The notes: generated from the letters alone by a model not told the origin. A DNA stretch of 53,549 nucleotides from Candidatus Anaeroferrophillus wilburensis (GCA_016934315.1 JAFGSY010000026.1:1-53549); one strand, 5' to 3'; numbered from the stretch's first letter, positions 45,444-53,549 are shown. Numbers and translations are program-made.

Positions 45444-46712
45444 ATGACTGCATTAGACCCTTCTTCTCCACCCCTGATTATTCCCCGTCCTGAGCACGCC
45501 ATCTCGCGAAAAAAGATTGACCGCAACGCGCTCAAAATCATGTATCGTCTAAAAGATCATGGTTTTCTTGCCTATCTGGTAGGCGGGGCAGTGCGGGATC
45601 TGCTATTGGGTCGCCAGCCGGCTGATTTTGACATCGCCACCGATGCAACACCGCAGCAGATCAAACGATTATTTCGCAATTCACGCATCATTGGCCGGCG
45701 ATTCAGACTGGCCCATATTTTTTTCACCGACCGCATCACCGGCATCCAGCAGATCATTGAAGTTGCCACCTTCCGCAAGGAATTCACCCTGACGGAAGGC
45801 AACCAGGAACTGGCGGCCGCCAAGCCCACCATCGTCAACAATATTTACGGCACGCCGGCGGAAGATGTCCAGCGTCGTGATTTCACCATTAATGCCCTTT
45901 TTTACGCCCTGGATGGCTTTAGCGTTATTGATTATCTCGATGGTCTGGCCGACCTGCGTGATGGCATCGTCAGGGTTATTGGCGATCCCTATGAACGCCT
46001 GGTTGAGGATCCGGTCCGCATTCTGCGGGCAATGGAATTCGTCTGCCGTCTGGGATTCTCCCTGGAAGAGAAAACCCGGGCGGCCATGCTGTTTTGTGCA
46101 CCTCGGCTTGCCGAGGTCCCTGCCAGCCGCATGCGTGAGGAGTTGCGCGGTCTTTACAGCAAAGGAACCACCTCTGCCATGCTGGAACTGGCTACCCAAC
46201 TCAACCTGCTGAACTTCTGGCTTCCTGAGCCGGTCCAGACCACTTGGGCTGAGGCAAAAAAGTTACTGGAAGCCATTGAAGGAACTTTTCCCCTGGAAGG
46301 TGATGACCAGCTGCTGGAAACCCTGGTAACTACCTCTTTCATTCTCCCGGAACTCATCAACCGCTGCCATTTGACACCGCCGGCACCCCTGCACGAGGTT
46401 GCCGAGACCTGTGAGCAGCTGCTGCAGCCGCTGGCTGGCAACCTGCAACTGCCCCGCTTCCAGCGACACCGGGTCAAAGAGCTGATCGTCGGCTTTTTTC
46501 GTCTCTGCTCGGGAGATAAACGGACAAAGCGGCTGCAAAAACGGGCTGATTTTCATCTCTCTCTGTTCTTTTTCAGCCAGGTCAGCGACCTGCACCGGCA
46601 GGAACTCGGGAACATTGCTGAATTCTGGCATAAACAGGTTCGCCGCTGGCCACCCCAGAAAAAATATCCCGGCCTTGAGCTGGCAGCCCTGTTTCAGCAT
46701 CTAAAACGGTAA
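45444..46712 (+). CDS. pcnB: Poly(A) polymerase PcnB / class II nucleotidyltransferase
   Basis: This 422-residue protein belongs to the class II poly(A) polymerase / CCA-adding family. The nucleotidyltransferase core has LVGGAVRDLLLG and the metal-binding DFDIATDA pair, then EDVQRRDFTINALFY. FRNSRIIGRRFRLAH is a PcnB-type signature, so polyadenylation of RNA 3' ends, which promotes decay, is more likely than CCA addition. The encoded CCA of the tRNA-Leu here fits, since CCA addition would be needed only for repair. It is followed by mqnA after four bases. Confidence 0.9.
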   Translation: MTALDPSSPPLIIPRPEHAISRKKIDRNALKIMYRLKDHGFLAYLVGGAVRDLLLGRQPADFDIATDATPQQIKRLFRNSRIIGRRFRLAHIFFTDRITGIQQIIEVATFRKEFTLTEGNQELAAAKPTIVNNIYGTPAEDVQRRDFTINALFYALDGFSVIDYLDGLADLRDGIVRVIGDPYERLVEDPVRILRAMEFVCRLGFSLEEKTRAAMLFCAPRLAEVPASRMREELRGLYSKGTTSAMLELATQLNLLNFWLPEPVQTTWAEAKKLLEAIEGTFPLEGDDQLLETLVTTSFILPELINRCHLTPPAPLHEVAETCEQLLQPLAGNLQLPRFQRHRVKELIVGFFRLCSGDKRTKRLQKRADFHLSLFFFSQVSDLHRQELGNIAEFWHKQVRRWPPQKKYPGLELAALFQHLKR

Positions 46713-46716
46713 AGGA

Positions 46717-47598
46717 ATGTCTTCTTTAACACTTGGTGAAATTGAATTTCTCAACTGCCTGCCGCTCTTTGCTCTGCTCAAAGACTATTTTCCCGCAGCA
46801 GACTACCGCTACATTCAGGGCAATCCGGCCCAGCTGAACCATTTGCTAGCCACCGGTGCCATCGATATCAGCCCCTCTTCATCCATGGAGTACGCCCTCA
46901 GACCACACAACTACTTTATTCTTCCTCACATTGCCATCAGTTCAAAAAGAGAGGTACGCAGTGTTCTGCTGGTCAGCAAAAAACCCATTGAGGATCTGGC
47001 CGGCAGCACTATTGCCTTGACAGCTCAATCACTGACCTCCATCTATCTATTGAAAATTATTCTTTCTCACTTTTACCGGCTTGATCCAGAACAGCTTACC
47101 TATAGTATGGCTGAATTCTCGCCGGCTGACCATGCTCCTGAAGCAGCCCTGCTGATCGGCGATCAGGCCCTGCGGCTTTATCACCGGCAACCGCCAGGCT
47201 ACCTGATCTACGATTTAGGTTCCTTATGGTATCAGTTTACCGGCCTGCCCTTTGTCTATGCCCTGTGGATTGGCAGAAACCATGGTGACGACGAACGGCA
47301 GAAAAAAATTATCCAGCTTCACCAGCAGCTGTGCCGGATCAAAAACAGTTTACCGGATCATGGCACTGATCTCCTGGCGCTTGCCAGCCGCCGGTATCCG
47401 GAGCTGCCGCACAGCGCTATCCAGGCATACTGGCACAAAGCAATCTCCTATGATTTTGGCCCGGAGGAACAACAAGGTCTGGTCCATTTCTACCAGCTGA
47501 CCCACCAGCAGGGCTTCTTGCCCGCCACCCCGCCGCTGAATTTTTTTCCGAACCTTACCAACCCCTCCAGGCAATCGTTTCCTGACACAAACATCTGA
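46717..47598 (+). CDS. mqnA: Chorismate dehydratase MqnA (futalosine pathway)
   Basis: MqnA dehydrates chorismate to 3-enolpyruvyl-benzoate, the first step of menaquinone synthesis by the futalosine route. The 293-residue protein has a periplasmic-binding-protein-like fold without signal peptide. Family segments are FLNCLPLFALL, NHLLATGAIDISPSSSMEYAL, HIAISSKREVRSVLLVSKKP and LIYDLGSLWYQFTGLPFVYALW. It follows pcnB by four bases. Menaquinone supports anaerobic respiration, as expected for this kind of organism. Other mqn genes are not in the window. Confidence 0.93.
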   Translation: MSSLTLGEIEFLNCLPLFALLKDYFPAADYRYIQGNPAQLNHLLATGAIDISPSSSMEYALRPHNYFILPHIAISSKREVRSVLLVSKKPIEDLAGSTIALTAQSLTSIYLLKIILSHFYRLDPEQLTYSMAEFSPADHAPEAALLIGDQALRLYHRQPPGYLIYDLGSLWYQFTGLPFVYALWIGRNHGDDERQKKIIQLHQQLCRIKNSLPDHGTDLLALASRRYPELPHSAIQAYWHKAISYDFGPEEQQGLVHFYQLTHQQGFLPATPPLNFFPNLTNPSRQSFPDTNI

Positions 47599-47713
47599 TT
47601 TACTTGCAATTGCCAGGGCGATTTGCTAAGTAGTGTCGATCCGGCACCGGCAATTTCTCGGCTGAAAGCGACTTTTTTCTGGTCTTTCTCCGTTTAAGGA
47701 GCAATAGAAGCAC

Positions 47714-48295
47714 ATGCCTCTCCAACACATCGATTCCCTGCTGCAGGATTTCCATCACCTTGCCACCGTCTTTTTCCAGGAGAACAACCAGACGATCAGG
47801 CAACTGATCAAGGTCATGGTCCAGGCCCTGGAAGGAGGACAGAAGCTTATCTTTTTCGGCAACGGCGGCAGTGCTGCCCAAGCCCAACATCTGGCAGCAG
47901 AATTTGTCAATCGCTTTCTCATTGACCGGCAGCCTCTGGCAGCCCTGGCCTTGACCTGTGATTCATCGGTGGTTACCTCAATCGCCAACGATTACCGTTT
48001 TGACGACATTTTTCTCCGCCAACTGCAGGCCCTTGGCCGGCCCGGCGATGTTGCCGTTGGCCTGAGCACCAGCGGCACCTCGGTAAACGTCACCCGCGCC
48101 CTGGAATATGCCGGGAAACACCAGCTGATCACCGCCGGCTTCCTCGGCAATGACGGCGGCACCTGCAAACAGGCATGTGACTACCCACTAGTGGTCAACT
48201 CGTCGGACACCCCCAGAATTCAGGAAGTTCACCTGCTTCTCGGACATCTCCTCTGTGAGGTGGTGGAACGGGAAGTCTGCACCAGAACCTGTTGA
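47714..48295 (+). CDS. gmhA: Sedoheptulose-7-phosphate isomerase GmhA (SIS domain)
   Basis: GmhA converts sedoheptulose 7-phosphate to heptose 7-phosphate for the LPS inner core. The 193-residue protein has the SIS fold with IFFGNGGSAAQAQHLAAEFV, a phosphate-binding GLSTSGTSVNVTRAL loop and a C-terminal helix HLLLGHLLCEVVE. The close relative DiaA, a DnaA-binding protein, shares the fold and cannot be excluded by sequence alone. The strong match to the GNGGSAAxAQHxAxE motif favours GmhA. The next gene begins within a few bases of its stop codon. Confidence 0.9.
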   Translation: MPLQHIDSLLQDFHHLATVFFQENNQTIRQLIKVMVQALEGGQKLIFFGNGGSAAQAQHLAAEFVNRFLIDRQPLAALALTCDSSVVTSIANDYRFDDIFLRQLQALGRPGDVAVGLSTSGTSVNVTRALEYAGKHQLITAGFLGNDGGTCKQACDYPLVVNSSDTPRIQEVHLLLGHLLCEVVEREVCTRTC

Positions 48296-48297
48296 TC

Positions 48298-49263
48298 ATG
48301 ACTCTCGACTGGCACAAGATATCCACCTATTCCCTGCTGGACCGTCCCAGCAAAGTCAACGCTGCTGATTTTGGCCGGCCATTGACCGGCAGGGAGACGG
48401 TTGGCGAATTCATTGCTGCCCTGCCGAACATCCTGGGTGGTCAGGAGTTGAGGGAAATCATCAATACCGCCTGCCATGCCGTCGATTCCCGGCGGTTAAT
48501 GCTGCTGGCCATGGGCGCCCATGTTATCAAGGTTGGGCTGGCACCGATGCTCATTCCCCTGATAGAACGACGGATTATCCAGGGGATCGCCATGAACGGC
48601 GCCGGCATCATCCACGATTTTGAAACCGCTTTTGCCGGTAAAACCTCGGAGGACGTCAGCGAGGTTCTCGGACAGGGCACCTTTGGCATGGCCGCAGAAA
48701 CCGGCCAGCTGCTTAATCAGGCAATACGAGAAGGCGCTCGCAACGGCTGGGGCCTGGGGTATGCCATCGGTCGCTTCATCACCGAAGAGCAGCTCCCCTT
48801 CCTGGATAAAAGTCTTGTCGCAGCCTGCTATCGGCACCAAATTCCCCTGACGGTCCATGTCGCCCTGGGCACTGACATTATTCATATGCATCCCGACTGT
48901 GACGGTGCGGCGGTCGGCTCTACCTCCATGACAGATTTTCGCACTTTTTGTGAACTTGTGGCCAAGCTTGATCAAGGGATCTATTTTAATGTCGGCTCGG
49001 CGGTCATTCTGCCGGAAGTATTTCTGAAAGCCTTGTCTCTGGTCCGCAACCTCGGCCATCAGGTAAGTGGTTTAACCACCGTAGCAATTGATTTCATCCG
49101 CCAGTATCGGGTCCAGGAAAACGTTGTCAAACGGCCGACCCAGAATGGTGGTCGGGGCTATTATCTTACCGGCCAGCATGAAATTCTTCTCCCGCTGCTG
49201 ATTGCCGGCATTCTTGCCCGGTTGGAGCAACAACAGGCAATCAGCCACCAAAGGAAGGAGTAG
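48298..49263 (+). CDS. Conserved protein, possibly deoxyhypusine synthase-like; function unknown
   Basis: The 321-residue soluble protein is well formed, but I cannot assign a function firmly. Striking conserved-looking segments are GIAMNGAGIIHDFETAFAGK, TVHVALGTDIIHMHPDC, YFNVGSAVILPEVFLKAL, NVVKRPTQNGGRGYYLTG and QHEILLPLLIAGILA. The Gly-rich pieces suggest a nucleotide-binding Rossmann-like fold. I have an uncertain memory of similar bacterial proteins being called deoxyhypusine synthase-like. The ATG at 48298 (or TTG 48292, which overlaps the gmhA stop) is the start. proC follows after three bases. The tight packing with gmhA suggests cotranscription, not necessarily a shared pathway. Confidence 0.75.
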   Translation: MTLDWHKISTYSLLDRPSKVNAADFGRPLTGRETVGEFIAALPNILGGQELREIINTACHAVDSRRLMLLAMGAHVIKVGLAPMLIPLIERRIIQGIAMNGAGIIHDFETAFAGKTSEDVSEVLGQGTFGMAAETGQLLNQAIREGARNGWGLGYAIGRFITEEQLPFLDKSLVAACYRHQIPLTVHVALGTDIIHMHPDCDGAAVGSTSMTDFRTFCELVAKLDQGIYFNVGSAVILPEVFLKALSLVRNLGHQVSGLTTVAIDFIRQYRVQENVVKRPTQNGGRGYYLTGQHEILLPLLIAGILARLEQQQAISHQRKE

Positions 49264-49266
49264 CAG

Positions 49267-50088
49267 ATGAAGCTTTCCACCTTCAACCTCGGCATCATCG
49301 GTACCGGCAACATGGGACGGGCCATGATCAAGGGCCTGCTGGCCAACGATGATTGCCCGCGAATCTGCGTTTATGATATCTCGGCAGCCAGTCGCAAAGA
49401 AGTGGAACAACTGTTTTCCGGTGCCCTCTCGCTGGCCAGTAATAACAACGACCTGGCAAGCAGGAGTGACATCATTATACTGGCAGTCAAACCGCAGGTC
49501 ATCAAGGAGGTGTTGGCTGAAATTGCCGGCCATCTGCAGACCAAGCAGCTGCTGATCTCCATCGTAGCCGGCGTTCCCCTGGCGGCCATCGAAGATGTTG
49601 TTGGCCGCCGGGCACCGGTTATCAGGGTGATGCCCAACACCCCGGCACTGGTCCAGCGGGGAGTTTCCGCCCTAGCCGCCGGCTCCAGCGTCAACGAAGA
49701 ACAACAGCAGCTGGCTGCCGCAATTTTTTCCCGGGTGGGAAAAATCGTCAACGTCCCGGAACATCTCATGGATGCGGTTACCGCCGTTTCCGGCAGCGGC
49801 CCGGCCTATGCTTTTCTGGTCATCGAAGCGATGATCGACGCAGCCGTCAACCAGGGATTACCCCGGGATATAGCCAGGACGCTGGTCATCGAAACCTTCA
49901 GCGGCGCTTGTGCCATGTTGCAGGCCACCGGCCAGCAGCCCATGGCTTTGAAAGATATGGTTACCTCGCCGGGCGGCACCACTATTGCGGGCCTGGCTGA
50001 GCTGGAAAAGCAGGGCGTGAGAGCAGCCTTTTTTAAAGCCATCAGTGCCGCTTGCGAGCGGGCTCATGAACTGGGAAGCAAGCAGTAA
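49267..50088 (+). CDS. proC: Pyrroline-5-carboxylate reductase
   Basis: ProC reduces pyrroline-5-carboxylate to proline with NAD(P)H. The 273-residue protein begins with the dinucleotide-binding GIIGTGNMGRAM. It also has IILAVKPQVIKEVL, VIRVMPNTPALVQRGVSAL, the conserved AVSGSGPAYAF and the C-terminal VTSPGGTTIAGL signature. AAGGAG lies seven bases before the ATG, overlapping the end of the preceding gene. It is 49 bases ahead of nadA on the same strand. Confidence 0.97.
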   Translation: MKLSTFNLGIIGTGNMGRAMIKGLLANDDCPRICVYDISAASRKEVEQLFSGALSLASNNNDLASRSDIIILAVKPQVIKEVLAEIAGHLQTKQLLISIVAGVPLAAIEDVVGRRAPVIRVMPNTPALVQRGVSALAAGSSVNEEQQQLAAAIFSRVGKIVNVPEHLMDAVTAVSGSGPAYAFLVIEAMIDAAVNQGLPRDIARTLVIETFSGACAMLQATGQQPMALKDMVTSPGGTTIAGLAELEKQGVRAAFFKAISAACERAHELGSKQ

Positions 50089-50137
50089 TCTGCCAGGCTG
50101 GCGATAGATGGTCGTGAGGGAAAAAGGACAGATAACC

Positions 50138-51055
50138 ATGGATAAACAGACGCTGATCAGCGAGATACAGCAGTTGAAACAGAAGCGGCGCGCAGTTATT
50201 CTGGCCCATAATTATGAACCAGGTGAAATCCAGGAGATTGCCGACATCACTGGTGACTCCCTTGGACTCAGCATCCAGGCTGCCGCAACCGATGCCGAGG
50301 TTATTGTCTTCTGCGGCGTTTTGTTCATGGCCGAGAGTGCGGCCATTCTTTCTCCTGAAAAAAAGGTTTTGCTCCCCTATCGTGAGTGCGGTTGCGGGCT
50401 GGCTGACATGGCCACCGCCGAGCAGGTCATTGCCGCCCGCCGGCGACATCCCGGAGCCGCGGTGGTAACCTACGTCAACTCATCGGCCGCCGTCAAAGCC
50501 GAAAGTGATATCTGCTGCACCTCGGGCAATGCCGTCAATGTGGTCAACAGCATTCCCCGGGAGCAGGAAATCATCTTTGTCCCGGATCAAAACCTGGGTA
50601 GCTATGTGATGGCGCAGACCAAACGTTCACTGATCCTCTGGCCGGGCTATTGCCCGGTGCACCACACCATCCGGGCAACGGAGATCCTGGCAGCCAAAAA
50701 ACGCCATCCTCAAGCTATCGTTATTGTTCATCCGGAATGCCGGCCGGAGGTAACCGCTCTGGCCGATGTGGTGTGCAGCACCGGCGGCATGTTTGATGCC
50801 GTAGCCGCCGCCGATGCCCGAGAGTTTATCATCGGCACCGAAGCGGGGATGCTCCACCCTTTGCAGAAAGCCCATCCCGATCGCCGGTTCCATCCGGTCA
50901 CCTCGACGATGATCTGCCACGACATGAAAAAGATCACCCTGGCCCACATTCACCAGTCACTGACCACCATGGAACCGGTTATCACCGTCGATCCAGCCAT
51001 CGGCCAGAAAGCGCGGACAGCCCTGGAACGCATGCTGGCCGTGCCACGAAGCTAG
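50138..51055 (+). CDS. nadA: Quinolinate synthase NadA
   Basis: NadA condenses iminoaspartate with dihydroxyacetone phosphate to make quinolinate for NAD. The 305-residue protein is of the short type. The three expected [4Fe-4S] cysteines are in ECGCGLADM, WPGYCPVHHT and TSTMICHDMKKITL. ILAHNYE and FCGVLFMAESA are further family signatures. The ATG at 50138 has AAGGAC about eight bases upstream; the frame continues to 50108. No nadB or nadC is nearby. It runs tail to tail with the radical SAM gene, only four bases apart. Confidence 0.97.
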   Translation: MDKQTLISEIQQLKQKRRAVILAHNYEPGEIQEIADITGDSLGLSIQAAATDAEVIVFCGVLFMAESAAILSPEKKVLLPYRECGCGLADMATAEQVIAARRRHPGAAVVTYVNSSAAVKAESDICCTSGNAVNVVNSIPREQEIIFVPDQNLGSYVMAQTKRSLILWPGYCPVHHTIRATEILAAKKRHPQAIVIVHPECRPEVTALADVVCSTGGMFDAVAAADAREFIIGTEAGMLHPLQKAHPDRRFHPVTSTMICHDMKKITLAHIHQSLTTMEPVITVDPAIGQKARTALERMLAVPRS

Positions 51056-51059
51056 AGCC

Positions 51060-51953
51060 CTAAAGACTGCGATAATCCCGGTAGTCGACCTCGCTCTTTT
51101 GACAATAGGCAACCGCCGCTTCCAGCGCCGCAATCATCTGCGGTTGATCATCAGGCAGCTTGCCGTCCAACGGCACAATGTTGGATACGTGGTCGTTGAG
51201 AAAACGGGAGCTCACCCGCAAACCCCTGACGATATCAAGTTCCTCCTCAACGCTCATCAGGGGTGAAATCAGCGTAAAGCTGCCCTCTTCAATCCACCGG
51301 GCTATGGGGGTTTTAGGAATCGGGGTCAGGGTCCGAACCCGGATAAAGTGAGGGTCTACCTCGTTCAAAACCCGCACCGTCCCCTGCCGATGCGCCATAG
51401 TATGCTCCACCCCACCGATACCCAGCAGCACATACATGGAACATTCAAAGCCCGCCTCTTTGCTCAGCCGGCCGGCGGCAATCATCTCCGCCGCGGTCGC
51501 CCCTTTACGGATCAGGGCCAAAACCTGGTCATCACCACTCTCCAGCCCTATATGGAGACGAGTCAGTCCGGCCTCACGGATAGCCTGCAGTTCTGTCAGT
51601 GGTTTCTTGGTCAGCGTTTTTGCCCGGGCATAGGAAGTCACCCACTCAAGGTGGGGAAAAACCCGGTACAGGTGTTCAAGGACAGCAACCAAATCAGCGG
51701 TTTTCAGCAGCAAGCTGTTGGAATCACCAAGAAAAGCCGTCCTGGCATGGGTGCCGTACACCTGCGGCATCAGATCAATATCTTTTTTTATCTCATCAAC
51801 TGATTTACGGGCAAAAGAATACTTTTTATACATGGAACAAAAAGCACACTTGTTCCATGGGCAGCCGCGGGAAACCCGCAGCAACATGCTGTAGGCCTCG
51901 GAAGGCGGCCGATAGGGGGGGAAATCAAATTGCTCGATGGCTGATGATGGCAT
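51060..51953 (-). CDS. Radical SAM protein of unknown substrate
   Basis: The 297-residue protein has the cluster-binding motif RGCPWNKCAFCSMYKKYSFA, in which the cysteines are spaced C-x4-C-x2-C, not the standard C-x3-C-x2-C. The following TIM-barrel segments (FLGDSNSLLLKTADLV, GLTRLHIGLESGDDQVLALI and VLLGIGGVEH) match the Elp3/MiaB/NifB-type radical SAM core. No auxiliary domain or second cluster motif is visible. ATG 51953 has AGGAGTAGGA upstream and a promoter at 51997-52025. The substrate is unknown. Confidence 0.88.
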   Translation of the reverse strand: MPSSAIEQFDFPPYRPPSEAYSMLLRVSRGCPWNKCAFCSMYKKYSFARKSVDEIKKDIDLMPQVYGTHARTAFLGDSNSLLLKTADLVAVLEHLYRVFPHLEWVTSYARAKTLTKKPLTELQAIREAGLTRLHIGLESGDDQVLALIRKGATAAEMIAAGRLSKEAGFECSMYVLLGIGGVEHTMAHRQGTVRVLNEVDPHFIRVRTLTPIPKTPIARWIEEGSFTLISPLMSVEEELDIVRGLRVSSRFLNDHVSNIVPLDGKLPDDQPQMIAALEAAVAYCQKSEVDYRDYRSL

Positions 51954-51996
51954 GGCAGTCCTACTCCTGTATGTTTTACCCGTTACGCACAATAAC

Positions 51997-52025
51997 AATA
52001 TAGGAACGATATACCAGAATGTCTA
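51997..52025 (-). promoter_or_regulatory. Sigma-70 type promoter of the radical SAM gene
   Basis: On the minus strand TAGACA (52020-52025) and TATATT (51997-52002) are exactly 17 bases apart, each matching five of six consensus bases. The start point lies about 35 bases before the radical SAM ATG. Confidence 0.7.
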
Positions 52026-52356
52026 TCCCGGCACAAGTACGCCGGTTCCGGTAAAAAAAACGAGCATCGTTATACTATGGTCAAGACTCACGACAGCAGA
52101 CACTTGGGCATAATAACCGGCACACCGCAAGGCTTCACCACTTCATTCTGTATGGCTTATAAAGGCTGCCATTCAAAAATACTTTGGCTAAACTACTAAC
52201 CTGTTTTTCCAATATCTCAGCGGGACACAGTTTTTTTTTTGCGATTTCCCAGAATTGGAGTTATGGGAAGTGAGAGTGCAGTAATCATTTGATATTTTCT
52301 TCCTCGGTCAAAGCAGAGAATCTATTTTTTAAGCATTTTCGAGCAGTTAGTCCTCT

Positions 52357-52396
52357 CTCAAAAAACTTCGTGAATGCATTTGCGAAGTTTTTTGAG
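52357..52396. repeat. 40-bp near-perfect palindrome
   Basis: Two 20-base arms meet with no spacer. The left arm (52357-52376) is CTCAAAAAACTTCGTGAATG. The reverse complement of the right arm (52377-52396) is CTCAAAAAACTTCGCAAATG. Only two of 20 positions differ. It lies 320 bases upstream of the truncated tyrosine recombinase, in AT-rich sequence between genes. It could be a recombination or operator site, or a stem-loop. No gene is placed so that a terminator is needed here. Confidence 0.85.
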
Positions 52397-52717
52397 CATT
52401 TATATTCGATATATCACCGAGCCCCCTGCCAAAGCTTAACAACGAAGCCGTTTTTCTTCAGGAATACCGTTTTTTCGAAAATTATCATAAGAAACCGGTT
52501 GATCAAAAGGAACCATCCTTAATTCATACTCAGGAATTGTTTTGTTTCTCCCTGTTCTTCGCAACCGTCCCCAATTTTCTTCCCCCATTTAGGCTTTTCG
52601 AACTCCTGCTGGTTTTTCCGCCAAACAAAGTTCAATTCCCGATTATATATCGTCTTGACATTATCTTCATAAAATTCTTCTTCCCCGGAATCGACGGCAA
52701 CTTTTTTGGAGGTACCA

Positions 52718-53503
52718 ATGAAAAAATTTTTACAAGGCTCTTCTTCGTGGTGTCGATCAGCCCAAGATTTTTTAAGCGAGATGGAGAAGAACGACTATGC
52801 CCCAGCAACAATCACCACCTACAAACTTCACTTGAGCAGACTTGTCCCCCTGGTTAACGGTAAAACAATCAAAGATATCAATGGCCATGATTTGAACGCG
52901 GCAATAAAAAAACTGAGAAAAATGTATCCGGGTTCGTACCAGAGGCCAAGTTCGGTGAATTTGCTCAAGAATTGTTGCAAGGCTTTTTTTAAATGGAAGT
53001 CGTCATATTGCAAGAGTGAAAATCCAGCTATGTTTATTCGTGCCAGAGGAGGTGTGATTTCTGAAACAATGCCGATTTTTCCAAAGGAAATACAGCGACT
53101 TCTCGAAACAATTCGAACCTCTGAAGACTTCTATAAAGAACGGGATGAGGCGCTTTTTGCAACCTATGCATATACCGGCTTGAGACGGGCTGAAGCCTTA
53201 ACTCTCAGAATGGCGAATTATCAGAGTGAAAAAGCGTTGTTGAAAGTAGTTTCAAAGGGCGGAGGCAGCCGGTGGATTCCCGTCATTAAACCGCTCAAGG
53301 CAATACTTGACCGGTACCTTGACAATGGGAACCGGCAATCGAAGACGTGGTTCCTGTTCACGGGAAGAAGTAATACCCGCGCACTTTCCTGCCGCCAGGC
53401 CAATAATCGTTTTGTCAAATGGCGAAAAATTTCCAGCCTGCCCGAATATTTGACGATCCATTCCCCCCCCGTTTCTGAATTTATGACTCAAAAACAGGAA
53501 TGA
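52718..53503 (+). pseudogene. Tyrosine recombinase truncated before its active-site C terminus
   Basis: The 261-residue frame begins at ATG 52718 with GGAGG five bases upstream. It has an N-terminal core-binding domain (about 15-105) and the first part of the catalytic domain, with the first Arg in YTGLRRAEALTLR and the Lys in VSKGGGSRWIPV. It reaches the catalytic His at LTIHS, but the following HxxR Arg is absent and the frame ends 12 residues later. The second His and the nucleophilic Tyr are therefore missing. The break coincides with a run of eight C at 53463-53470, a likely indel point. It is either a decayed integrase or an assembly error. Base composition is AT-rich compared with the left part of the window. 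Confidence 0.75.
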
Positions 53504-53506
53504 ATT

Positions 53507-53549
53507 ATGCTACTGGTTGAAAAGTTGAAAGCATGGCGGAGGGAGCCCG
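53507..53549 (+). CDS. Start of a further open frame cut by the window end
   Basis: An ATG three bases after the recombinase stop opens a frame (MLLVEKLKAWRREP) that runs off the window. The spacing suggests an adjoining gene of the same mobile segment, but 14 residues are too few to identify it. Confidence 0.35.
   Translation, partial: MLLVEKLKAWRREP

Larger units (their letters stand above)
51954..52717. other. AT-rich intergenic region with palindrome, left of the recombinase
   Basis: This 764-base stretch is visibly AT-richer than the rest of the window and holds no supported gene. It contains the radical SAM promoter (51997-52025), a 40-bp near-perfect palindrome (52357-52396), long T and A tracts, and the ribosome-binding site of the recombinase. 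TCCCA and TGGGA form a short inverted repeat near 52247-52268. An open frame at 52537-52857 overlaps the recombinase and is Phe/Pro-rich, so it is not credible. Confidence 0.6.

Noticed and set aside
52537-52857. 106-codon frame overlapping the recombinase start
   Set aside because: It is a Phe/Pro-rich translation of AT-rich non-coding sequence, in conflict with the recombinase, which has a good ribosome-binding site.

Overview
The window reads as a chromosomal segment from an anaerobic Deltaproteobacterium (Desulfobacterota). The basis is the gene set and its arrangement: AddAB-type recombination genes, an xerC-hslV-hslU-argB run, M23 peptidase-secA-argJ, a stand-alone short N-acetylglutamate synthase-like GNAT, oadGB, mqnA of the futalosine menaquinone route, and several PAS, GGDEF and histidine-kinase proteins. 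I cannot name a genus. Most of the window is GC-rich, densely packed housekeeping sequence. The last ~1.5 kb and the first ~260 bases are visibly AT-richer.

Layout. (1) 1-400: tRNA-Leu(CAA) on the minus strand with its own promoter and terminator. (2) 500-8460, plus: addB-like, addA-like, a GAF-PAS-GGDEF cyclase, trmL. (3) 8457-10412, minus: an ABC-F ATPase whose stop overlaps that of trmL. (4) rlpA lipoprotein, plus. (5) 11436-13793, minus: an SPFH/triple zinc-ribbon protein followed directly by an internally duplicated zinc-ribbon protein. (6) 14079-19103, minus: xerC, hslV, hslU, argB and a THUMP RNA methyltransferase, behind a good sigma-70 promoter with an overlapping inverted repeat. 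(7) tonB-like gene, plus. (8) 20350-24111, minus: TPR protein, rluD, pgeF, yggT, yggU, fmdB. (9) 24631-26325: a PAS-HisKA protein without an ATPase domain, then a minus-strand arsR-fmdB unit with a strong promoter, a terminator and a G10 tract next to the fmdB start. (10) 26653-31036, plus: fapA-murJ-mltG with overlapping start and stop codons. (11) 31111-36368, minus: M23 peptidase, secA, argJ. (12) 36547-41120, plus: second fapA, nadK, recN, GNAT. (13) 41181-45090, minus: oadG-oadB, then a histidine kinase-diguanylate cyclase pair. (14) 45444-51055, plus: pcnB, mqnA, gmhA, an unassigned conserved gene, proC, nadA. (15) radical SAM gene, minus. (16) from about 52000: an AT-rich segment with a 40-bp near-perfect palindrome and a truncated tyrosine recombinase.

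Themes. Cell-envelope genes recur (rlpA, murJ, mltG, pgeF, M23 peptidase, tonB, secA, gmhA). Arginine synthesis genes are scattered (argB, argJ, short NAGS-like GNAT), with proline (proC) and NAD genes (nadA, nadK) nearby. Signalling is represented by two diguanylate cyclases, one full kinase and one catalytic-domain-less kinase, with no response regulator in the window. I see no CRISPR array, rRNA or intact insertion sequence. The least explained parts are the SPFH/duplicated zinc-ribbon pair, the kinase lacking its ATPase domain, the two FapA proteins without flagellar genes, the G10 tract, and the AT-rich recombinase segment with its palindrome.
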